A stretch of DNA of 64,000 bases from Coriolopsis trogii (taxonomy: Eukaryota; Basidiomycota; Agaricomycetes; Polyporales; Polyporaceae), in contig JAHYIO010000001.1 of NCBI GenBank assembly GCA_020543525.1, positions 124,001-188,000 on the forward strand, written 5' to 3'. Both the position numbers and the translations under genes were made by a program. This document shows, one piece after another, positions 50,908 through 61,037 of this stretch; position 1 is the stretch's first letter, and every line of letters starts with the position of its first letter. The notes under the pieces are model-generated. The model made no database searches. It was given only the letters and a program-made list of their open reading frames with translations, and had not been told where the DNA came from.

Positions 50908-51876
50908 ATGTCCCACCTCGAGAAAGCCCAGCCTGAGGTTGCTGCTGCCAACCCGCCCCCTGTTGGCCTCAACGCCGGGCTTCACTCTCCATACTACCGC
51001 AAGATTGGCGATGCTGGACCTCTGTATGTGACGCAGCGTACAATTTCGACGAGACGCGCGATGTGCTGATACCTAATCTCATCCAGCGGGCTGTTTGGGT
51101 TCGCGTCGACGACCTTCATTCTCTCGATGTACAACGCTCAGGCGCGGGGGATCACCACTCCGAACGTTATCATCGGTATGGCCCTCTTCGTTGGGGGTCT
51201 TGCCCAGCTGCTGGCGGGCATGTGGGAATTCGTGAGGTTCAACACCTTTGCTGCCACCGGTACGTTCGCGTTCATTTTCCCACTGCATCTCCGAGCCATC
51301 GCGGCCTGTAGACATTTTTGCAATCACCGGTACTTATCCCGACTTTGATCCTTCGCAGCATTCACCATGTACGGTGGTTTCTGGATGTCCTTCGCCACGA
51401 TCTTCCTTCCCGGGTCCGGCATCCTCGCCTCCTACTCGGACCCCGATGAGCTCAACTCTGCACTCGGCATCTACCTGTTCACGTGGTTCATCGTCACTTT
51501 CTTGCTCTTGTACGTGCATTCTCGTCGATCTGCCTTCTCGTGATCAGCGCTGATGCCCCGCCGATACAGCCTCGCGTCCCTGCGGAGGAACATGGGTCTC
51601 ATCGTCCTCTTCTTCTTCCTCACTATCACCTTTGCCCTTCTCGGCGCAGGTACGTCGGCCCACGCGCTTGATAGGCATGAGAACGGACTCGCTGACTGGA
51701 CTGCAGGACACTTCTCGACCGCTCATGCCGTCGCGCTCGAAAAGGCGGGCGGCGCGCTGGGTATTGTGACCGCCATGATCGCGTTCTACGTCGGCTTTGC
51801 CGAGCTCCTCAACGACCCCGGCAACAGCTGGTTCCATCTCCCGTTGGGCCAGATCCCCAAGGCGCGCATCGATTAG
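50908..51876 (+). CDS. GPR1/FUN34/YaaH-family acetate/ammonia transporter, 229 aa
   Basis: Six-helix plasma-membrane carrier of the Ady2/Ato type. Exons 50908-51023, 51087-51259, 51359-51509, 51570-51649 and 51707-51876 (690 nt) join in frame. N-terminal family motif NPPPVGLNAGL (usually NPAPLGL). Hydrophobic helices include LFGFASTTFILSMYNA, VIIGMALFVGGLAQLLAGMW, AFTMYGGFWMSFATIF, LGIYLFTWFIVTFLL, NMGLIVLFFFLTITFALLGA and ALGIVTAMIAFYVGFAELL. The FVGGLAQLLAGMWEF and GGFWMS segments are highly typical. It ends LPLGQIPKARID. In yeasts the family imports acetate and is induced on acetate or ethanol; this is inferred here. Every exon border is supported by reading frame. Confidence 0.95.
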
Positions 51877-53474
51877 TCTATGGCGCTTCGTGTCCGCCAC
51901 CAACTGTCAAAGTTGTGTGCTCTGGAGCGTCGCTGACTCGCTCCGGTCTTGTTACCCCTGTTCATCATACATAGCTAGTTACCCCCCACGCCCGTCACGT
52001 CGGGCTCCGTGCATACTCTATGGAGACCTCCGAATGCTATTGCTGACACGCTCTGTCGCTCGCCCGCTGGTGTCCCCTTAGCACAAGGCTTATTCTCGCT
52101 TGTTCGTCCGTCCGTTTGTCCGTCCACAACATTACTGTACTTCATTATCTCACTACCTCTTGTCCTCGTCGATCGCGCTGTACCGTACGCTCTGAGTCTG
52201 TGGAATCTGGATGTCGTCTTACGATTCTGTCTGATGCGAGCGGCTTCCGTCGACCGTCCGGCCTCCGGGACTCGGTCAGCCAATGTGAGCGCTCCGAATT
52301 GTATGAGTAAGGTGAGGTACCGGGAGTCAACTGAGCCTGGTACGTTCAACCGTGCCTTGGTGAGCGGACATTCACTGACATGCGAGCACTTCGTTGTAGG
52401 TTCGCGCGCACTCAGATGGCACAGTACTCGGGCGTGTCATGTTGGTCTTGCATACATGCCGAGTACATACGAAGGGTACCGGTCAGAGCATGTCGCAGAG
52501 CTGCATACCACAAGCGGACTGTGGTCCTGCAGAACAGAGTGTTTCGTGTGAATGGCTTCGATGGATTCGGAACGTTTACGTGCGTGCACCGCTGTTGACT
52601 CGGGCATTAACTTGTGCTGAGTTCGTGTCGCTTCTGGCTCGGTCCTTCACAGGGGTTCTCGCGGATGGGGTCTCAGAGTCTCCCTCCCTCGATGGGGACC
52701 GTGTCGTACCTTCGTTGACATCATTAGCCCCGGCCGTGCCGTCCCCACCTATCCCCGTTCCTTCGCACTGATCCCCATCGACGATGCTGAGGTCGCTGTA
52801 TGCTCTCTCTGGTCTCTCAAACATGAATAACATATTTCCACACGAGTCAAACCACCCGCCGTCTCTTCTACACAGGTTGAGCCGTCCGACTCAGTGGTCC
52901 GAGCTTCAGACTCCCTCCACAGATTTGCACCTCCCAAGTCGTCGCCGGGGGCCCAGGCGCGCGGGAGCGTTCTGGCACGACGGCTCCTCCTACACGATAC
53001 CAGCGAACCCGTGATACGTCGTCGTCTCCCGGCAGCCCAGATCGCTAGGACGCGCGTGAGGGCTTGAGGGCTGAGGCAGGCGCTGGCGCTGGCGGCTCGC
53101 GCGAGGCGCCGCTTGTCTACCCCGTGCTTGAGGGGTCTGGAGGCAGTTTGAGAGATTGAAGAGCTGATGAGTATGTGATTCCGAAGGCCAAGGGGTAGTA
53201 TGTTGGGAGGCATGAGATGTGGGAGTGGAAGGCACGTAGGAACATTGGGACGAGGATGATAGGCCGGCATATGTGCTCCAGTTCGATTGGAGGTGGAGAA
53301 TGGGAAGTAAACGACGCGTATGTATGAGATGTGGACACCCGCATCTTCACAAACGATAATACACATGTACGGATGAGCCGAACTTGAACGTCCTGCAAGG
53401 AGTCATCAAATTAACAGACATATCAACCGGACTGACATTAACAGTACTTACTGTCCAGTGTCCAGCTTGTCGCG
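51877..53474. other. Convergent intergenic region
   Basis: 3' flanks of the transporter (plus) and the NLR gene (minus). Frames at 52009-52551 and 52749-53366 are low-complexity and unsupported. T-rich stretches after 51900 fit a 3' UTR. Confidence 0.5.
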
Positions 53475-56400
53475 TTACGTGCAGCTTTGCTTCAAGCGAA
53501 CGATTACAACGTCTCCGTCCTCTTTCAGGAAGGCGATCACGTCACCGTGTCCGACGGCCATCATGCCTCTGTATCTGTCACTGCGCTGCTTGCGATGCCG
53601 AAAGTCAGGAGGTACCCAGCCGACACGTTGACAACCATCCCTTGCGACCCGCCATAACCACCCCTCCGATATGAAGTATACGGCAGAAAGATGACCAGCC
53701 CCAGAAGTAGCCATTTGGAGTGGTGTCAGGCCTAGGTCCGTAACAATACTTTCCCCCGGACCCATCGGGGAGTACCAGATTCGGTCGACTGAATTATCAG
53801 CTGTGTAAGTTCTCGGCTCGTCCTGTTGCTCACAGACCAGATTCCACACGAGCACCATGCCTCCATATGTTCCACAAACCGCTGTCGTACTATCTGAGGA
53901 GAGCGCGAGTGAAGTGATGTCGTCATAGTCGTGAGTGTCTGCCACTTCCCTGTGGAAACGGTGGAGGACCTGTCCAGATGGTACCTGTAAGACGACAAGG
54001 TGCCAGCGACCAGGAGACGACTTCCCGCAGATGACGACTCGACTACTATCACTGGATAGCATGAATGTGGGTCTGAGTTCATGATTGTAGTACCATAGCC
54101 AGGGGTGGATGTCGTCCAACTTCACAACTTGCCGTGTCACCAGTGTCTTCTCCTTCAGCTGCACAGTCACATGGCGATAATACATCCACTTGGTGTTGGG
54201 GTGTGTTGAAAGAACAATGAGCTCCTTGTCGTTGCTGCGTTCGCCCTCAGCAAGGAAAGATGCAGAGAGGTAATCATCCTCCGAGGAACCGTAGAAGGGG
54301 CCCTGCCACGTCCATGTTCCCACTTTCAAGAACATCATACCCGCTTTACTGCCCAATCCCTCAGGCTGGCGGAAGCTCATGGCCAGCCATTGCCCACTCG
54401 GGGACCACGTTATCGACTTCTGCCGAGACCTCGAGGTCGTCCGGTCCGAGACTACCTGGATCTCCTCCCCCGTAGCAACATCCCACAGACGGAGGACGTT
54501 TCCGATACGTGTTGTCGCTAAGATAGATCCGTCTGGCGAGAATTCGAAAGTGTGGGTTGCGAACATGTCGAGTCCATCAGAGTGTTGGATATGCGGGCCA
54601 GCCCGGGGGATGATAGTGTCCTGTAAATGGGACCAAACTTGCCGTACAGAACTCATGAGTCTCCGACCCCTATGCAATTTAGGACGGTAGAGTGAGACGT
54701 CCCGCACCCGGATGTACTGGTCCAATGCACCCATGACGTAGCGGAGTTTGTGAGCCGACTCGAAGTGAAGATCTTTCACGGTATATGAGTGTGGTGACAA
54801 GATGTGTGTGAGGAGCGCCCCGGAGTCCACATCGTATACCAGTATGTCGGTGCCCTCCAGGGGTGAGTTATAGAGTGCAACCAAGAGGGCATCATCCGGA
54901 GAGAAGTATACTGCAGTGCAGCCGGATCTGTACTGGGCGTGAAGTGAAAGACCGTGGTCCTTGAGGGTGTGAATACACCTCATGGTCCTGCGATCCAGGA
55001 TCTCCACCAGCACAGTGGTGGAGTGCCTGCAACCACATGCAATCAACTCGTCGCTGTGAGAGAGACCAACAGAAATCCAGCGGTGATTACTTGAATAGGT
55101 CCCTTGGAGTGTTCGGCTCTGCATGTCCCATACACGTAGGATACCGGAATACCAGGAGATCAAGAACAATAGAGTTCCATCATGGCTCGAAGTGACGCGG
55201 TTTCCCGGTCCCTCAAGCTGAGATGAGACAATGGCAGACACCTGAGTGTCTGGTGCTTGAGGAAGGAACGCAAGTGGTGACGTAGCAGATGAACCGGCAT
55301 CCCATATCGCAATTGTATCGTCGCCCCAGACCACCACACGGTACTTGCCATCTGGAGAGTAGACGATCAGGTTCGGGAACATTGGTGACCTCGTTGTCCA
55401 CGACGTTATGCAGGAGCCTGTGGCAGTGTCCCACTCCTTGAATACGATCCTGTTCGGGTGGTCAATCTGAATCGGCTCGGTCCAACCAGCGGCGAGGATC
55501 CGACAGTTGTCCGGAGACATGATGATGTGCATCCACTGAGTATTTGACTCCTCAAGGACGCGCACCTGCACTCCACTCTGTGAGTCCCATATGATGACGT
55601 CTCCTCTGTAATCGGCAGAAATGATCCAGCGACCGTTCAAAGAGAAGCAGACTGCCTCAACACTCTCTGCTCGAGTAGCCATAGTTAATGTATCAAAGTC
55701 CCAGGGTTTTTGGAGACCACGGAGCACCTCGATCTTCGTCTTGACCAAGGTATGTTGTGGTAGGTACTGACGACGTAGTGCGCTTGTCTGTGACAAGAAG
55801 GAGAGTGTGCCGCGGTAGACTTCTGACCAGGAGGCGATGATGGCGGGAAGGAATGCGCGCACCATTTGAGCGCACTCGCGCAGAAGGGTAGCAGCAGAGC
55901 TGTCTTCAGAGGAAACGTTCTAGCAAGGTTGCTAAGTGGTCTTTTAAGGGACGTACTAGTGCAATTTGACTCATACCTGTATTGTATCCAGCACAGAGGT
56001 GAGAGCCTCAATCGCCACATTGATGGCTCCTACGAGACTCAAAGCCGAGAGCCAATGGAGGAGGTAATCCTTGCTGAAGGCAAGTAGAAGATTGAAGAGA
56101 TCCTCGTCTATACCGTGGCATCGGCACAGGTGATAGGACCAGTAGCGGCAGGAGTACAGCACGTGGGGAGGGATGCATCTGGAGATGCGCTCCCCCAAGT
56201 CAGGAATCTCACTGTTGAGTAGAGACTCGTCCTCGACAGCGCAGAGATTGAACTTGAGATTGGCCAGCATGACTTTCAGACAAGACGTGGCGAGTACAGA
56301 GTGTTGGACCTCGGGAAGGATAAGATACTCGTGCAGCGTGCATCGCGATGGGTCGACAATGAAGTCAGCGAAGGAAAGATGAACAAAGCGGAACGGGTCG

Positions 56401-58535
56401 TCTCCGGCCGTAGGGCGGACAATGATGGAATGCAGCTTCCGGACCAGAACGTGGATGGGTCCCAAGTCGTCATTGAGAAGACCGCAGTAGGCCTGGAGCG
56501 AGAGCCTCTCCTGGGCAAGGACAATGGTCCCCAGGAGCAGTCGTACTTTCGTAAGCTGCGAGGGTTTGGCGCCTGGAAAGGCAGACTGCAGGACTTGCCG
56601 GTAAAGAGCGTCTAGGCGAACGTACGGCGATCCGGGCAGCGCCTGTGCGGACGGGTTGTGTGGGACGGAGGAGCTCTGGAGGAGCGTAGAAAGCTGAGAT
56701 TTCGGATCACATGTGGTGTCATCAGCAACAAACTTCACAGCTGTTGCGGCGAAAATGAACAACTGTCCAGAGAGTTCAGTCACAGCCTCGATGTCGGAGT
56801 GACTTGGCCAGGCATCGGGTAGCTGGAACCCCTCCCTAATACCACGGAATTGATTGGAGAGGTAGTGTGTGATGTCACGAGACGTGAGTTCGGGAAAGCT
56901 GTCGAGGTACAGGATTTGTGTGTTCTGCGATATGTTGTTGAGGCTGAAGCCGGCGGTGATGTGCTCGTCAGGACGGCTGGTGACGAGGAACTTGAGAGGA
57001 TGGAGATCAAGGACGTGCATAGACAATGCTTCGAGAATGACGGATACCGCGGACTTGTCGTCGCACTCATCGAGAGCATCAATGACGATAACGTATTGCT
57101 TGAAGGCGATGCGCTCCCTCGTTTCCCGCAGAGGGTCGATGATGAGTTTCTGCAGCTGCTGCCACGCGTATACCGTATGAATGTGGGGATTCAGGGGTAC
57201 AATCTCCTTCAGAACATCCATGAGCGGCTCGAACAAGAGAGCCAGCTGGTATGCGATGGTGGGGAAAATGTATTGGACGTTACTGCGACCGCCGCTCCGC
57301 GAACAGAAGAAGGTGGCGGCTAAAGTTTTCGTGTCGTGGCACCGGTGTGCGATAGTTTTGGCTAGAGTTGATTTGCCTGTTCCGGCGACACCGTTGATCC
57401 AGAACACAGGCTTACTGTAGGCAGCGTCTGGAGGTGCCTCCTGGAGCTGCTGGACGCTGTCATCGGTGGGTTGCAGCCAGTTGGAGATCTCCGAGAGAAC
57501 TTCCTTCCGAGTATTCGAATCACAGATAGAATGACCGAGCTTGAAGTAGTCGAAGCGAGCCTCGGGAACGTACGGCAGCCCAGGGAGGATGCCTGATGGA
57601 TGAATTGTTAGTTGAGCCGTAGGGACAGCAGCAACGCCCACGGCTTACCTGTGTTGGTGGTAGCAGCTAACTGTGTGCAGAATGAGTCTCTTTCTTGATG
57701 TCACGGATTATTCTGCTCACCTGTTCCACCCTGTTGCCAATGTCGTCCATTTGCTCGCCCATGTTCCTGAAGCCTTCACGGGCGATCTCGTGTAACCCCT
57801 ACGAATAGAGATCAAACACGGCAGTTGTGAATAGTCTTCTTATGAGACAATGTGTAGATCAAGCACCTCGACGCCCAAGTAGATGTCCATCGTGCAGCCA
57901 GCCTGTGTACCTCTGAGTTCAAGTCTGCGCATGCGATAGCTGGCGCTTAACTCACCAGGAAAGTCTTCAGAGCCCAAGACAATCTCTGGATACAGATCTG
58001 GATTTTGTCCGCCGCGTCTGATGCGTTGATGAGTCGCATGAGTAGCGACCGAGAACATATCGTGGTCACGTCCTCGGATACATCGCGCAGTGTCCTGAAA
58101 TTACAGGAATGAACGAGGCAGCGCATGTGGTCTCATCATAGCGCACGTACTCTTCTAGACCCGAGATGCGCCTCTTCAGCCCATCAGAGAGTAAGACTGG
58201 CTGCCGCTCTTGACCAGTCAAAGGGAACAAGGTCTCGTGCAGTTGTTTGACATTTCCCATCAGCTCCGATATCGCGTCTTCGTTCTTGCACACAATCTGT
58301 ACGGATACGAGGTGGAGCAATATGTGAGGTTGAGCTGTACTTGGGTCATTGCAAGATAACTCACTAAGAAAACCTCGCATAGTTTCAGCATTCCATCGAT
58401 AACGGGTCCGATGGGGAAGTTGAAAGAGTCGCTGCTGCTCTTCACCGTCTCCAACACCACGACAAGTGCTGCGACTCCGCTCTTAACCTTCTTCCGTCTG
58501 CTGATCCGGCTCGCGTCGTTCTGGGAGGCGGACAT
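53475..58535 (-). CDS. NACHT-WD40 STAND NTPase (fungal NLR-like), about 1,500 aa
   Basis: Start at 58535 (MSASQNDASRISRRKKVK). Short exons encode a helical N-terminal domain (GVAALVVVLETVKSSSDSFN; KRRISGLEE; LRDVSEDVTTICSRSLLMRL; NMGEQMDDIGNRVEQ). A 56-nt intron (57593-57648) leads into ILPGLPYVPEARFDYF and the NACHT module: Walker A GVAGTGKST (57366-57392), Walker B VIVIDALDECD, sensor-like LVTSRPD, then a winged-helix/helical region. After an intron ending before NVSSEDSSAATLLREC, the 3' exon encodes about ten WD40-like blades (SLNGRWIISADYRGDVIIWD; FSPDGSILATTRIGNVLRLWD and others), ending VVIVRLKQSCT. The layout effector/NACHT/WD repeats is that of fungal STAND proteins in non-self recognition. 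The N-terminal domain is not assigned; a HeLo/MLKL-type helical bundle is possible. Confidence 0.9.
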
Positions 58536-59047
58536 ATCGTAGTGCGCTGAGGTTCACGACGACTCGGTATGGTTTCAAGTGGGTCGTGTTCGTGTCAGGG
58601 CTGAGGGCTGAGGGCAAGGGCTGTGGACTCGCAATCGACCAACACGGCCCTCGTGGTCGAGGGAAGGTAATCTGACTGACAGCTGTCTTCGTGGCCCTGG
58701 CGCATGTTGCAAAGCGCGCGCGCATGCGCTCGGGCGGAACAAAGTAGACACTGTCGCTCGGCCTCGGCCTCACCTGTCTGATCAGCGACATGAATCGCCA
58801 CAGTCCGACGGATACATCACCTCCAAATAGTTCAGAGCGAGGATCACTTGCCGTCACGCTATGTTGTCGTCGAGGCATTTCATCTGTGTCACGCAATACG
58901 GGTACATAACGTGAGAGACGGCATTGACTTTGAGTGCGGACACGGTGCCGCCATTGCGTACAGTGAGTTCACGTTGCGAACCTGATGAAGGGAAGATGAA
59001 CCTTACATGCGTCGGGGTAGATCGCGTACCCTTATTGGTGCGTCGAG

Positions 59048-59293
59048 CTATGAGCACAACCAGGACGCGAAAATAGAAATAGGTATACTCCGAGTAAACT
59101 TAATAGGCGGCATATCAGGGTAGAACCTGAGGGTGTCTTGCATGGAGATATTGAGATGGACTATCTCTGCACCGGACTGCTCGTCCAGGACGTCACTGTA
59201 CAATCTCTCTCCCTCGTCCATCTCGGTTCCATCTTCGGTCAGAGGCTCGAACGTTAAAGGATTTGAGCAAGCCACGTGAACAGATGGGTACAT
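59048..59293 (-). CDS. Weak coding fragment upstream of the NLR gene
   Basis: Minus-strand frame reading FEPLTEDGTEMDEGERLYSD and GAEIVHLNISMQDTLRFYPD looks protein-like (acidic/hydrophobic alternation) but has no clear start or splice partners. It may be an exon of a small gene or a remnant of a diverged neighbour. Function unknown. Confidence 0.25.
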   Translation of the reverse strand: MYPSVHVACSNPLTFEPLTEDGTEMDEGERLYSDVLDEQSGAEIVHLNISMQDTLRFYPDMPPIKFTRSIPISIFASWLCS

Positions 59294-59912
59294 ACTTCGT
59301 TACGCCAACAGCAGTCCTAAGACCAAACCATTGCCCGACATCCTAGAGCCATCTAGTCGACACTGCAGCGATGCAGGGGAGCGAAAGCAGATGATTGCCT
59401 GTATATTCGTGGAGTAATCAGCGGTATACACGGAATAGACGAAAGATACTCGATGGAATTGATCATCTCGCCGAACCGTGGGACGCGACTCGGCTCATGT
59501 GCATACGCAGTTGCGCGAGACGCGACTGCTCCGTATGCGGCTTGCAACCTCGTACAGCGTCCTCGTGCATCCCTTCCCTCTTCTGTGGCTATTGTTTTTT
59601 CTTCGCTACTGGACTGACCCTGTGGTGTTGTCGGAGAGCTCAGCTTCAAAGGCTACCAAGGTCGTGTCACGAACAGAAAACTTGAGCCATTACGGGACGT
59701 GAGATCAAAGTAGAGACCGCTGGCCAATCTTGAGATGTGCCTATCGGGTTGCCTCAGGACACCTGCTGAGATTGAGAGAGGGACGGATCTAGCAGGGCAT
59801 TGGGAGAGGCAGGAGAGGAGCTAGAAGAACGGAAGGCTGAAGCTCGGCAGGACTCCGGAGAGCAGGTCTTGAAGCGAGTCAGGAGCGGGAGGAGGTGTTG
59901 GGTCATACTCAC

Positions 59913-60053
59913 GATGCTGTACGCCAAGGATCCAGCGGATTCGGGACAGACTTATCGGGCGGAGCGGAGCCTTCGGCGAGCAGATTGAGCATAGTCTTGT
60001 CGAAATCGTCCTTTCCGTGGCGTGCCGCGGTCATGAGTGCAAGTCCCTTGCCG
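59913..60053 (-). CDS. Orphan exon, ankyrin-like sequence, of an unresolved or decayed gene
   Basis: A 141-nt minus-strand segment bounded by good splice sites (acceptor TCTCTTCAG before 60053, donor GTGAGT after 59913). It reads GKGLALMTAARHGKDDFDKT followed by MLNLLAEGSAPP, which resembles an ankyrin repeat unit. Upstream pieces on the same strand fall in different frames: 60420-60674 (HVEQTIARIALIIVADELTP) and about 60183-60413 (NPDELHVIVEPPTIARLRT). They could not be joined without frame conflict, so this may be a pseudogene. Confidence 0.3.
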
Positions 60054-61037
60054 TCTGAAGAGAATGATGTCAAGAAATACTGTTGGATAAAAGGCGATGG
60101 TAGGCTGAGGTCGGCAGAGGAGGAACTGAAGGTCCGGGCGAACTAGCCGGAAAGCGTGATGGCGGGTCGGTGTTACAGGCGTTCAATCGGAAGAGGAATA
60201 CTGCACACAAGAGTAGTTATAACTGTTGTCCGAACGTGTGCGTAGCCGGGCTATAGTAGGAGGTTCGACAATGACGTGCAGCTCGTCGGGGTTGTCTGTG
60301 CCGTGACTCGAGACGTTGTTGGCTGGCCCACGTCTCGACACTGTCTGCGGCTTCCAAATTCTTGGGTGGCGAGCCTTGGATATCGATCTTCTCACGTGGC
60401 GTTTCGGGAACAATGGGACTCAAGGAGGAGGAACTGAGGGTGGGACTCTCGCGGGGTCCACCATCGACTTGGAACGGCGGTGGTTCGTCTTGAAGACAAC
60501 TTTGAAGGATTGGGGCGACGGAGTGAGCTCATCGGCGACGATGATGAGGGCGATGCGCGCGATGGTTTGCTCGACATGGTCGTCGACAGGAGGAGAGTTG
60601 TGTCGGGCGCCGCCGGCGCGGCGCAACGATTCGGTCACAGGCGCTATCAATTCCGAGGAAGACGCGCGGACCATTCATGCACTTCAAGTTTCATGTTCTC
60701 TTCTCCGAACCACCTGCCAATCGCTGACCTGAACCTTCTCAACGGAGCTGCCTTCGAGTCAAACATTATGTTGGAGGATACACCGAGTCCATTGAATGGA
60801 TATGACGAGGTCACCACGACCACTACTTTACGCCAAATACACGACAAGAATATACGACATTATAAACATTGATCAAGAAGAATGCAATACAATAGACAGA
60901 GATGTGCTCATGACCTGTGGGTCACCCAAGTCGGCATTGACCTCCCGATAAACAAGAACAGCTATGTAGCGCAAGAAATACACGCGAGGTACCGTAGTAC
61001 AGAACTATACCTTCACTCCATGCTCATGACCACATCC

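Larger units (their letters stand above)
58536..61037. other. Low-confidence interval between the NLR gene and the zinc-finger gene
   Basis: Holds the NLR promoter, the two weak fragments described separately, and at the right an AT-rich 3' flank (about 60770-60900) of the zinc-finger gene. No complete gene could be built. Confidence 0.4.

Noticed and set aside
52749..53366. 205-codon minus ORF downstream of the NLR stop
   Set aside because: Low-complexity composition without motifs; lies in the convergent 3' region.
57593..57648. MGVAAVPTAQ as the start of the NACHT protein
   Set aside because: The segment is a 56-nt intron; upstream exons of the N-terminal domain join in frame with ILPGLPYVP.
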